Assembly: GCF_963576615.1 (NCBI RefSeq)
Contig: NC_088709.1
Coordinates: 75,250,538-75,314,537, forward strand
Direction of reading: 5' to 3'
Origin: Watersipora subatra
Lineage: Eukaryota > Bryozoa > Gymnolaemata > Cheilostomatida > Watersiporidae
Length of the DNA: 64,000 nt
Notes under the pieces: generated by a model
Told to the model about the DNA's origin: nothing
Databases searched by the model: none
What the model saw: the letters and a program-made list of their open reading frames with translations, nothing else
Shown here: piece by piece, positions 12,161-24,500 of the stretch
How positions within the stretch are numbered: the stretch's first letter is position 1
Layout: the number at the start of each line of letters is the position of its first letter
Position numbers and translations under genes: made by a program

Positions 12161-12639
12161 TTTTTATGATATTCATTTGGTTGATTGAGAGACTTGGGTT
12201 TACCAGATAGAAAGTGTAGATTTGTCTTATTACAACTTTCTGAACACAACTAAAGAAATTTTTGACCAAAATGCTCCTATAAAGGAAACGAGTTGTTGTA
12301 AGCCCAAAAGCTTCAAAAACTTGTGAAGGACCAAAAAACTTCTTTTGGAGATACGCAATGAAGACAGATTGTTTGGCAAGTACAGAGCTTACCTCTTTAG
12401 TCCTAATTTAACAAAGAACTACATACAAGCTAAAAATAAAGTTCCATCCCTTATCAAAAAAACTAAAGCTGATAATTATTGTAATTGAATATCAAAAATT
12501 AAGGATCCAAGAAAGCTTTGGAATTTAATAAATAATGCTTGTGAATGAAACCAGGGTAAAGCTCAACAAATTACTGAGCTTGTAGACTCTAACTTCAAGG
12601 AATTAACCGATGACAAACAAATAGCTACAAAATTTAACA

Positions 12640-13575
12640 CTTATTTTACAGAAATAGGACCCAGGCTTACGCAAGCCTTTTTTAATACCAATATAGAGCC
12701 TCAAGCTTCAGGGATAAATGCGTTACCAGATTTTAATTTTGTAGAAGTTCATGAGTCTACTGTTCAGAAAGTTGTTGCAAATCTAAATGAACACAAAGCA
12801 GAAGGCATAGATGGAATTCCCATCCAATAAGTGAAAGCATGTTCACTTGAGTTATCAAAACCCTCTGCCTACATATTCAAGATGAGCTTACAGCAATGTG
12901 TTTTCCCACAAAAATGAAATGTACTAAAATCTTACCCATAATATGGGTAAAACTTTAGCACATTTCATAGTTATTTTTATAGTTATTAGATAAACCTAGT
13001 CGCCTTTGTTTTTGAATATTATTTAAAAACAAAGGCAACTATAATATAATAACTAAGACCTATTTCTATTCTCCCGGTTTTCTCAAAAATCTTTGAACAC
13101 CTTATTAACCAACAAATTCATAATTACACTATTAAAGAAAACATCATTGCAGAATCTCAATTTGAGTTTCAGAAAGGAAAAAGATCCCGCGAAGCATTGA
13201 TAGAATTTACAAACAATACACTTGCAGCTTTAAACAATAGTCTATCTGTTTTAGGTATTTTCATTGACTTTTCAAAGGCTTTTGATACAATAGATCACTC
13301 TATTTTAATAAATAAGCTAAAGCAAATAAATTTCTTTCATTCGAGTTTAGAATTAATTCAAAATTATCTATCAAATCGTTTTCAGATTGTTATAATATCT
13401 CAGAAAATATCCCAACCTTTAGTAATTGAATGTGAGGTACCCCAAGGATCCATTCTTGGACCAACACTATTTTTGTTATACACTTATATAGATTATCATG
13501 TAAAGAATACTGATAAATTTAAAACTATTTTTATTGCTGATGATACTAACTTATTTTATACCACTAACACTTGAA
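12640..13575 (+). pseudogene. LINE reverse transcriptase domain, interrupted
   Basis: It begins with NLNEHKAEGIDGIPIQ (RT motif 0/1), continues after a break with LPVFSKIFEHLINQQI and ESQFEFQKGKRS, then FIDFSKAFDTIDHSIL (motif A, catalytic D), EVPQGSILGPTLFLLY (motif B) and FIADDTNLFY (motif C; A-D-D kept, the usual leading Y is I). Stops are present (e.g. in IPIQ*VKAC), and a hairpin insertion at 12916-13055 splits the domain. Confidence 0.85.
12916..13055. mobile_element. Small double-hairpin insertion inside the RT domain
   Basis: Two adjacent imperfect palindromes: 12916-12966 (arms 'gaaatgtRctaaa...acccata' around a central TAA) and about 13001-13037 (arms 'cctttgttttt' / 'aaaaacaaagg'). 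They interrupt the reverse transcriptase reading between the PSAYIFKMSLQQCVFPQK and LPVFSKIFEHL parts, so this is either a small insertion or a rearrangement. Confidence 0.5.
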
Positions 13576-13720
13576 TAAAGATATAGCTGTAATAAACAAA
13601 TAATTAGACATGATAAAAAATTGGTGTGACCAAAAGAAACTAACATTGAATGTTGACAAGACTAATTTTATAATTATTCAAAATCCACAAAATAAACTTT
13701 GATTAACAGAGAACATTTCC

Positions 13721-14374
13721 ATGAATGGACAAAACATACAAATGACGAATAGCATATATGTTTTAGGCGTTACAATTAGGCAATATATGTTTTATACAAT
13801 ATATGTTATACGTACAATATATGTTTTAGGCATACTATCTATTATAGATAGTACACTAAACTGGTCAAGACACATAGAACTATTGAGGAAACAACTGCGA
13901 CAAAGCTTGAGACTTATTTACCAAGCCTCGTTGATCTTACCAGAAATGCCTCTTTTGCTTTTATATAATACTCTAATTAACAGTAAAATAGTTTATTGCT
14001 TGGAAGCATGGGGAAATGCTCCAATAAGCTACTTAAACAAAATTATGGTCATCCGGAAGCAACTGCTTAGAATAATATACATGTATCATAAAAATTCTTA
14101 TTTTCCATCAACTCCTTTTGTTTTTCCTATACAGCAATTATACCAACTAAGAATATGGCTTTTAGCCATCACACAATTTAAATCTCAAACTAACTTGTCA
14201 ACACATTACAACACTCGTCATTCCTTATTTTCATTATCTCTTCCACCATCCTCCTCTACTGGTGATCATAGAGGGGTTGCCTATCGTGTGTCATCAACAT
14301 GGAATTATTTGCCAATTTGGCTAAGGAAAATTGGTAGTCATGATGGTTTTGCAGCTGCTTTGAAGCAGTACTAG
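13721..14374 (+). pseudogene. LINE ORF2 C-terminal region
   Basis: The 217-aa frame contains VLGVTI, NWSRHIELLRKQLRQSLRLIYQ, LLYNTLINSKIVYCLEAWGNA and HYNTRHSLFSL, then a closing SSTWNYLPIWLRK. This is the standard order of the thumb/C-terminal domain in CR1/Jockey-group ORF2 ('YxSLIxSxxxYCxxxWG', 'YNTR'). A local triplication of 'caatatatgtt(tta)' near 13780-13835 has lengthened its beginning. Confidence 0.8.
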
Positions 14375-14779
14375 CTGGACTCTCTAGAATAGATTTGTTC
14401 TGATTTCTATTGCCTAGCCAACCTTCATTTCTTCACTGTCTATCAATCTCATCTGTTAACTCGGGTTTCGCGCCGCCTGCGAATAGCCATGCTACTGCGC
14501 GTATGGGCCCTCATCGCACCTTACTTTTTCTATTATCTTATTATGTCATGATTTAGTGTATAAATATAACAAAACAAAACCGTTTACACTCACTAAATAA
14601 ACTAGGAACTGAACTACATGTTTGTAGAATCATGGCAGACCCTCAACGGTATTCCATTCTGGTCCAAAGGCTATGTCATCGTGAGATAAGATAGTCATTT
14701 AAGTAGTTCTTTGTCATGGCTATTTTTAGTACAATCACTGAGTACTTTTTAAAAACCTTCTCCATCAGTTTCATTATTT

Positions 14780-15240
14780 GAAGAATCTAGAATTCTACCC
14801 ATTCATGCGCTTAACAATTTTCATATTCCTCTCTTAGCCTTCCATACCTTTAAAACACTAATCCATTGCTTACGTATAACACATGTCATTCTTTGGTGGC
14901 TACACCACATCACCCCTCCTCCTCTGCATCGGTTAATAGGGGGGTTACGTTTCACGTGTCAACAGTATAAAATTCTTTGTCAACTAACCTTCAACAAATA
15001 AGCTGTTTTAATCACTTCAAATCAAGTCTCAGACAACACCTCCTCGATTTACTCAAATAGTCTGTTAATTGTATATTTTTTATCTAAACAAATTAAATAA
15101 CTGCTAATCAAAGCCCACCACGACTAACTATGCTACTGTACACACGCTCGTTCTCATTGCACTCACTCTTTTCTACTTCTCACTGCGCCGTACTTGATTT
15201 TTTAACGAAAACTTTTTTTCATTGAAATAAAACAAACAAT
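14780..15240 (+). mobile_element. Second, 5'-truncated and decayed LINE copy
   Basis: This follows the first LINE directly and repeats its last part in diverged form. 'catcacccctcctcctctgcatcggttaataggggggtta' near 14910 corresponds to the 14250-14275 region. 'ctatgctactgtacacacgctcg' near 15130 corresponds to 14490-14510, and a similar AAACAAAC tail follows. It is the same family, not the same insertion. Confidence 0.65.
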
Positions 15241-15269
15241 TGTTACTTTTAGTGAATAGTCGTTCACAC

Positions 15270-18110
15270 TGATGGCATGAGTTTCATGCATCTACTGGAC
15301 TTCTGCACAGTGAGCACAGGCTAATCAGGGCATTCCTTTGTGGTAATCATGACATTCACTTACCAAAGGAGGCAGCAAGTTGAACTCCTTTGTCAATGTA
15401 ATTTCCTTACGACTACATGTGTTATGGTCATTTTATAAAATGTCCAAATAAAATGGGAAACATATACCCTTCATCATCTGCAAAGGTTTTGTAGTCTCAC
15501 TACTTTTGCTCCCTCAAGCTTTGCCCAGAAAAATCACTAAAACACTCCACCTCTACCCCTTCAAATCTGAGGATCATGTTCAGTTCATTTTATTTCCAGA
15601 CTGTGAAAGCGGCAACACACAAGTTTTTTGTACAACAAAAAAATAAGCCATATAACATTTTAGTGTGACCCTTGACCTACACAATATATACCTTATATCA
15701 CCTTTACCAACACATTAGTAGTGGAGGTAAAAAAATAAGTTATCATGTGTGTACAAGCTTGCATATAGATTTTCATACGAGTCGTGGAGCCTAGGATACT
15801 ACTGGCTATCACTACTCTATGGTTATCAAGCTATTGTTCAGCTCTATGAAAAGCTCTATGAAAATAAGCAGATGATCAGAAATACAATGAAAAGTCTGTT
15901 TCCTTACTGAAGCAAATAGTATAGTTTAGTGTCATTTGGCTTGAACAGTTCAACTTGGACTTTTTTTGGCATTAAGCCAGTTGTTTTCACTTATTACAAC
16001 TTGACAAAAGGTTGAAACCGAAGGACGGCATGGTTTAATAATTTGAGCAGAAAATATTTTACAAGTAAATTCCTTATCAACAGCTGCTGATAATGCTGTG
16101 GTTAAAATGATGAGCGGAACCTATCACCATTGAACACTCTGTCATATGTATTAGACTTGTAGATCGATTAAGGGCAACATAACTCCATAACTCGTGATAT
16201 TGTTTGATGTTTACATCCGTCGATGCTCTGCAGCTGCCAAAGCTTTTACGAAGCATGGGTGCACCGCTCTTTAGTGCAGAATAAGTCGTTTCAAATAATT
16301 ATAGCTCTGCCGTGAATCATATATAACGACAGCAACTGGCGAAACAATTGACTGGCTTTCCCAATATCCGACCCGCCTTTTTTTAGCAGGATAGCTGATT
16401 GTTTTTACATAGAAAATTACGGCTATCCATCACATGGTTGTAGCTATGACCAGTTGAAAGGCCAAACATAAAAAATGTTTTTTAAACTCTGCAAGTAGCT
16501 GAAGATAGGCCAACCATACTATAAACTGCTCTTTCAGTAGGAAAAGGTGTTACACCCTATAAAACTCAGGTTTAAGACTTAGATAAAACTAGGGCTTTAC
16601 ACAAAGTGAGTATCATGACTCTTTTTAGTTTCTGTAACCATACAGTCTAGTTAAAATTTACTAGGTCACAAGGTGATTTAGGAGAGGAGATAACTACTGA
16701 GCAGTTTTGGTCACTCGAGACAGGGTGAAGGGAAGTTATTTACTTAGCATGACAATGAGACTGACTGATGCATACATCCTAATAGGAAATTTTTTAAAGT
16801 TCAATTGTTTTTGTATTCACTTAGTGCTGCCTCTTATAGTTGTAGAACTAGAATCTTCCCGGCAGCCTTTATAATCAAGGAAAATCAATGAGTGATTCTT
16901 TGCAGATGTAAAACCTTTTTAGCTTAGTTTTACAAAAACTTCAAAGCAGATTTTAAAAGATTTGTTCATATCACAGGCTACTCAAAAATGTCTAGTTCCC
17001 GTCTCAGGTGTAAAATTTTGCTAACAGAGAAAATGAATTGTTATAAAATTGTAAAACTAAATTGCTAATCAGAAAACTTGTGGTTTAGAGAGTCTTTCTC
17101 TACTCGCAACAATTCTAGTGGCACCTTCTAAGACTTCTGTACTCCAAAGCTAGACATTGGCAAATATGGTTATGGTCAGTGTTGGCAGGTCTGATCAAAA
17201 TGCGCTTAAATACCCGTTGCCCATTGGACATGCTATACTAGAGTTTCTAGGAGTCCACATTGCGAGCCCTTTTATTGCATATTGGGTTTTCCATTATATT
17301 TCAACACCCAGTTTATGGGCTGACCCGTAATTGATTTCCTGTAACGTAATTGGCTAACGCACTGCTTTGCTGGTTGAGCGCGCGGTGACAGATCATTCAT
17401 GTAATACTAATCAGCTGTGGCCATCTCATGAATGCTGTCTTTTCCTTTCAATCCGGAAAGTTTGGCCTGAAAGTAAGTAACCTTCTGCCTCTTTTATGTA
17501 TGTTGAATGAACTGTTGGCATAGCTTGATTAGGTGATTTCTATGTAAGGATTTATGGATATCTTCGTAAAAATCATTTCATTTAAGATCTCTTTCAGAAG
17601 TTATAGTCAGTTCAATATGTATATATGCTCCTGAGTATTCCCTTGCTTGGTTTAAGCACATCATAGTATTTTTAACAATCGAAGCCACTTTCTAGAATTA
17701 AAGCTCTCTATTGAATATATTTAAAATGAAAGTCAAGTTGAATATTTAGTACCAGCTTGTTTGTCAATGCAACCTCTTCTACCCTTTGTATTGAAACTGG
17801 TTATAAAAATCAGTGTCTCGTGAGAAAAGCAAGCGTGAATAAGGCTGCTCTGGAAGTATACAAGAAACATTGCCTTGCCTAGGAGCCGTTGCTTCTTTTT
17901 CATTCTAAAATGTGTTTATCCGCTTATATTGTGATATTTAGCTAACTGCAAAAGTTTTCTGCGGCTGGCATAAAATTAAAATACTGAATACCATAGAGAT
18001 TTGATGCATTTCCTATTAGAAGCAGTCAACCAGTCATGTCAGTCATGTCAGTCATTAGTCAATTTTAAGTTTCATGTCAAAAATATTCCTTTGATTAGGA
18101 AATAAATTTT
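15270..18110. other. No gene recognised
   Basis: Intergenic DNA upstream of the carboxypeptidase gene. A donor-like 'gaaagtaagtaa' at 17469-17480 follows a somewhat GC-richer stretch (17330-17470) and could mark a non-coding first exon, but nothing else supports this. Confidence 0.4.
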
Positions 18111-18118
18111 GATTAGTC

Positions 18119-18555
18119 TGGGATATTATCTGAATATCCAAGACTTTTCTGTGATTAGCCAGTAAAACAACAGCTGTCTTGCTTAAAAATCTGAGGACTG
18201 GTTAATAGGACTGGTGATATATAGTTCAGTGAATCAGTGTACGGCAGGAGTCTCAGTAAGAAGAAGAAAACCTGTGAACAGAGCTACCGAGTTGCTTTTC
18301 CTTCTTCTTTTGCTGATAAGAAACCTTCAGAGTTTGGTTGTCTGGGCAGGGCAGACCTCGTTAGCAGTGGAGGTTGCTAAGCAGATATTGTTAACGCATA
18401 GTTATTAATAGTACGTAGTACGGGCTGGTGCATTGTGCTATGGGAGTGTAACGCTGTGGTGGGGAAGGCTGGTGGCAAAGGGCAGATTGTTGTGCCACTG
18501 TTGCAGCTTGATGCTGCGTGACCACTTTTTGTTGTTGCAAGTCAGTTACAACTTT
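18119..18555 (+). repeat. Dispersed promoter-like repeat, copy A (unexpanded)
   Basis: It shares blocks in the same order with 56317-58048: 'gatattatNtgaatatYcc', 'gtgattagccagtaa', a TATA-like 'gatatatag' (18216), 'gaatcag' and, at the end, 'cagcttgRtgctgcRt'. A single 13-mer 'ggctggtggcaaa' at 18467-18479 occupies the place where copy B carries its roughly 100-unit minisatellite. It starts TG and could end CA, like a solo LTR, but no target duplication is visible. It lies immediately 5' of the carboxypeptidase coding start and may supply its promoter or first exon. Confidence 0.6.
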
Positions 18556-18597
18556 CTAAATCACTTTTACTGTTGTTTCAGGAGGACAGAGGACAGG

Positions 18598-21500
18598 ATG
18601 TATCTGCGTACCGCCATTTTGATTTGCTGCTGGCAGGCTGTTTGGTCAGCGTTCAACAGCACCTATTTCACCAATGAACAGATTACAAGTTTCCTACGGC
18701 AAACCAATCAGAAATATCCCGACAAAACTTATGTATATTCCATAGGAAAGTCCGTAGAAGGTGAGACTTGCCTTCTCCTTTGTAACTTGCATTTTGGTTA
18801 GCGAGAACCTGCAAAGACAAGTCAGTCAGTAAAAATTATCATGCAAAGTTAGGATTTTATGAGAATTAGCTGTCCCTACATTCACTAGTAATGGTTTTAT
18901 AGCTTGACTACCATCTTCCGCTGCCGCCTGATTCAATCAAAAAGTTTTTAACCCAACAGTTAGATTTCATCAGCCGCTACATTGTTATGATTATTCCATG
19001 TTGTAAGGTGGTCGCGTTTCAAAGTATTTTTCTTAAATTAGTCATTTGTTCTTATTAATGAAAGTAAATATTTTGCACAGGCTTATCACTTATCTGGTCT
19101 GATTTCTTCTCCATATGCAGCCAATAGTTCTACTTTCTGTTATCAGCAACATCATAGCAACCATCATTTTTCTGGTCTTTTAATCAGAGCTGCCAGCATC
19201 CTCTGCTAACACACTTTTAATCAAATTGAGTTTAATTAAAAAGCCGTTTCAATGAAGTTTCTAGTCCAGCTATTGCAATACTCTGTAGACAAGTGACTGA
19301 CTGAAAACAAAAGACTGTTTGCTTGCTCTGGGCCTGTTCATTATATAACCGCTGTCCCATTGGCTTTGCTGAATTATTAAATATCAATATGTTTCATTGT
19401 TTGTTGTATTTGTCCTCACTCACTCCTATGCTTCTCCTAAAACAATTGAACTGTGTTTAACCGGGTTATACCTGATTGAATGATTTTTGGTAGGCAGGGA
19501 CCTGCTGGTGATTGCTCTGAGCGCGACTCAACCTTCACAGCATTTGCTGCTGAGACCTGAGTCTAAATATATTGGCAACATTCATGGAAATGAGGTGAGT
19601 GTACTTTAGGCAGCCATGTTCTCACAACTTTAGATGCTGATGGTTCACTGGCTAGAAAATTGCTGCCTCTGCTAGATCTATGACTCGTCAGCAAAAAGAA
19701 ACTTTGACTAAATTCTAAAGAGTACTAGATGTACGACATAATTATAACATTCTGAAATAAAGCCCTACGGATGAACACGAAAGAATAATTTATCGACATA
19801 AATTATTTAACTAAATGTATAAAGCCTGCCTATAAGTATTTATTAATCCCAGATAGTTGCCAAAAATGTATATATTCAGTGTAGTTACTAAGGTGAACAT
19901 AAACAGGGGAAAAGCTCAATGAATCGCATGTAACATAAAAATAACAAAAACGTAAGAGAAAAAAATGTGTAAACATCTTATTGAGGTTTTATCAAGTATA
20001 TAAAAATGAAATCCTACAACTTTTAGACTTTATAAAAATCATTCAGAGTAGAGAATAATCAATTAAAGGGAAGAGCAGGTAGCTGAAATATTTCTAAATG
20101 TCCATTTACCAAATCAAGATCAATGTTTCAGTTTAATGATATTTTTGCATTATCGCCAGCATCTAATATTTGAGAATTGAACTACATATATAGATACAAA
20201 CTAAAGTTATAAAAACAATATACACCATATGTAAGGGCTACAAGAGAATTTCTGTATGTTTAAAAATTACAAGTACTTTTATCCAATAATAGAATACTGG
20301 GTCTACAGCAGGTTGTTGCATTGCCATAAATACAGCTCTCAAAAGCTTTCAAGACGGGGTGTCACACACCGCACTCAAGCAGCAAATATCTTCTCTTCTC
20401 TCATTCTATATGCGCAATGACTGATTAAGCACTAGATGAACTGCTTCATCGGTGTCAGTGGTGTCAGTGAAACCAGCCCTCCCTCCTTTTACGGCTAATG
20501 AGCAGATGGTGTCGCTATTGACACCTTATCACATTTGCATGCTTTTTTCTTAGCAAAACTACGCATTGAGTTCTATTGTCGGAGATTTAAAATAACGTTG
20601 AAGTCTTCGTACCCAAGAACTATCAATCATGAAACACTAGGAGAGTCAATAGAATCAATAACCTTTTGTTATCCTCAGTTGGCTACGCTTGGCAACTGGA
20701 GGTGTCCGTACAAGTCAACAAGTGTAACTTTGATGTTAGCCACGCTCTCTCAGGCCTCTCTTACTCTTTCAAGATCTCTAATGTAAACAAACTTGTATGC
20801 TTGTGTAGTTAGAGTAAGTTAATGTTTTTTCACGTGAACAAATGTTTAGTTTGCATACTATGCTAAATAGAGGGCATGTCTTTTATCTTAAACTATTTTA
20901 CTCATGAAGAGCTGCAAGGAGGCACTTGTTAGCACAAGTCTTCAAACTTCTCAAGTTCTACAACATTGTTCTTCCTTCCCTGCAAGGGAATGATATGCTG
21001 TATTAGATTGCAACTTGTATACTGCGTATGTAGCTTAATGAATCATACTGTCATACATGTCATATCTCTGATATTATATATGCCTACACTTACACCTGCC
21101 CTGTTCAGTAACTACACTTACACCTGTCCTGTCTAGTAAATACACTTGCACCTGCCCTGTTCAGTAACTACACTTACACCTGCTCTGTTCAGTAACTACA
21201 CTTACACCTGCCCTGTTCAGTAACTACACTTACACCAGCCCTGTTCAGTAAATACACTTACACTTGCCCTGTTCAGTAAATACACTTACACTTGCCCTGT
21301 TCAGTAAATACACTTACACCTGCCCTGTTCAGTAACTACACTTACACCAGCCCTGTTCAGTAACTACACTTACACCTGCTTTGTTCAGTAACTACACTTA
21401 CACCAGCCCTGTTCAGTAACTACACTTACACCTGCTTTGTTCAGTAAATACACTTACACCAGCCCTGTCTAGTAACTACACTTACACCTGCCCTGTTCAG

Positions 21501-24500
21501 TAACTACACTTACACCAGCCCTGTTTAGTAACTACACTTACACCTGCCCTGTTCAGTAAATACACTTACACCTGCCCTGTTCAGTAACTACACTTACACC
21601 TGCTTTGTTCAGTAAATACACTTACACCTGCCCTGTCTAGTAACTACACTTACACCTGCCCTGTTCAATAACTACACTTACACCAGCCCTGTTTAGTAAC
21701 TACACTTACACCTGCCCTGTTCAGTAAATACACTTACACTTGTCCTGTTCAGTAACTACACTTACATGTGCCTTATTTACCAAAAAGATATTAGGTAGTT
21801 CCTGTGCCAACCAACCAATCAACTTTTCACCAACTATATTTTTATTGATTATAAAACATGATATTTCTATATAAATACATAAATTTAAAACATAAATATA
21901 TATAACATGAACTGTTTGTATCATGTACAGTTAAGTGGATGCTTGTACGAGGATAGGAAATGTTTTACTGAAAATGAATGAAGTTTTGCAAGGTATGAAA
22001 TATGAATTGATGGCAATGAATTTGTAAAACTAAATGCTGTTGGAGTTTGTCTTTCAGTCCACATGTTAACTCTGCCTCTACTTATCTTTTGTTTCTTTTA
22101 TTCTTCCTTATAAATATTGTTTTATATATTTACATATAACTGTTCTCTTGAATACTTCTAACTAGAGTAAAACTCTCTACAATGTCACAGAAAGGACAAA
22201 CTATGCAGATCTCCAAAGCCTGAGTCATATTGTGGGCTAAAAATTCTACCCAAATAACAAAGGGTTCTTGAGATGTTTTCATAGCATCCGTGTTTTTCAG
22301 CCATCACATTAGTAACAGACTTGATAAGAATAAAAATAAAACACTTTAATTATATTGAGAATCGTTAGCAAGAACTGGCAGCGAATGCAATTTGAATTGA
22401 CTGAAATTCCTATTTTCTCTCAGCATATACAGGTTCTCTAAACCCAAGCATATTGGTAGTACATGTCTGTATAGCCTCTCACGGCTAAATCTTCTCTGGT
22501 TTTATGAAGCAGCAAATCCTGAAGCAAAAATGTTGTCACAGCATTGTAATGTATATTATGGTCTAGCCTGTGAACCAACCTGTAAACAACACTCTCCAGT
22601 TCAATTCCCAAAAAATTCTTTCTTAAACTGAGCATGTCATCAGTCATTGGGACTTCCTTACCGTCGGGCTCAGACATGTCCGGCTACAGTCACAGAATCA
22701 TTGTTTGTGCTTCAATGATTTTACAAACTTTGCTTGCTTGCAGCAAGCAAAGTAGTACACAAACATGTATTACACATACAGTAGTTCTTAAATTATATTG
22801 CAAAGTTTAATACTAGTTTTCAATCATCATTTACATAGACACAGGTGTGTTAAATCATAGTATTTCATCTGTAAAACAAGCGTGTTTCGTTCAATTGTGT
22901 AAAAGTCAGTCTCTGAGCGCAGCTGGATTATTTTGTTAGTACATACAGTTGTTTTTAAACTAATAATAGTGCTTGCTTCGTGTCTGCTACAAATTCATTT
23001 GCTTTCCTCTCTGCTGTCAGGCGCTGACAAGGCAGGTGCTGCTGAGGCTTATAATATATCTTTTGGAAGAGTATGGCTCTGATCCAGTCGTTACAAAGAT
23101 TATGGATACATCGAGAGTGCACATCTTGCCCACCATGAATCCTGATGGTTTTCAAGTGGCTGAAGAAGGGGCGTGCTCTGGTACTTTAGGCAGGTCAGTC
23201 AAGGACTACCTGGATAGGAAACACGGCTGTGAAATCGTCAGCTGTTACCTAAATAGTTGGAAACTCGGAACAGCTAATGTGCGAGACAGATATTTGATAC
23301 AACTTCATATATCTAGCTTTCTCTGTTTCAAGATATTTTTTCTGTTTTCGCTTCTAAACCAGTCAGTTATCTTTAAGGCATAACATGGGAGATATTGATC
23401 TGAACCGGGATTTCCCAGATATATTTGACAAAGACTACAGGATCAAGGAAAACATGCAACCCGAGACTCTGGCTATAGCAAACTGGATGGAAAGTCAGCA
23501 GTTTGTTTTATCAGCAAACTTTCATGGAGGCACCCTCGTCGCAAATTATCCGTATGACACGTCACCAAATGCAGACTGTAAGTACAGTTTTAACATCATG
23601 TCACCAAATTCTGACTCAATGTACAGCTCTATGTACAGCTCTATGTACAGGTCTTGTATAGAGTAATCTATATGGAGCAAAAAGCCAAATTCTTGTTAAT
23701 TTAGTTTTATAATAATTTGCATTTTACTGCATATGATATTAAATACTATAGGCTTATATAATGTGGTATGTATAATTTAAAATTTCATATAATAACTAAA
23801 TATTTCATATAGCGATATGAAAAATATTAAAAATGTTATATAATATTATATATAATATTAGATGCTCTATAGAGCGTAATAATTAGATATTTTATATGGT
23901 AATATGTATAATATTCAATATTTTATATAAAATTACATATTAATGGCAATACTTATACAGCATTAGGCCTATATATAATGCTAAAACCACGAAGGTGAGC
24001 AAAATTTGATCATAATAATTACAATATAATATAGCCTATTACTAAAATATTATTATATAGTTATAATAATATTATAATAATCATAATAATAATCATTTGA
24101 CAACAATAAAAGCTTAAAAATAATAGAGAGCCGCAAATTTATGACTAAATCTGTGAAGCATCAGCAACTCAGCGTTAGCAATCAAGTAGAACTTCTATTG
24201 ACAGTTATTAGAGCAATTCCCATCCCATGTTAGCTTTTCTCAAAAACTAAAGTATTCCTTGTACATAAAGTCACACCAAATTATGTAATCTTCTGTTTTA
24301 AACTGATAATTTGCATCAAAGATTTTCAAATAGTAAAACACAGAAGTTAATTTTGACGGATGTAGCCTATATTTTAATCAGGTTGACTGGCCTAAACCAA
24401 TATGAAATCACTTGAAAAGAAACTGTAGTAGTTGGATTCATGCTAAAGGTGGCAGACAAGTTTTACAAATGTTTGAAAAAACAAACTTCTTCAAACAAAA

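Larger units (their letters stand above)
10440..14580 (+). mobile_element. Near full-length but broken CR1/Jockey-like LINE
   Basis: A non-LTR retrotransposon with an ORF1-like frame (10502-11170), pieces of an AP endonuclease (about 11560-12160), a reverse transcriptase (about 12640-13575) and a C-terminal RT/thumb part (13721-14374), all on the plus strand. Several stops and frameshifts separate them, so it is dead. The 3' tail ends in a CAAAACAAAACC-type stretch near 14570. No target-site duplication was found. Confidence 0.85.

Noticed and set aside
22438-22677. 79-codon minus-strand frame (MSEPDGKEVPMTDD...)
   Set aside because: Looks protein-like at first, but it lies in CPM intron 2 on the other strand with no recognised similarity, splice support or neighbouring exon.
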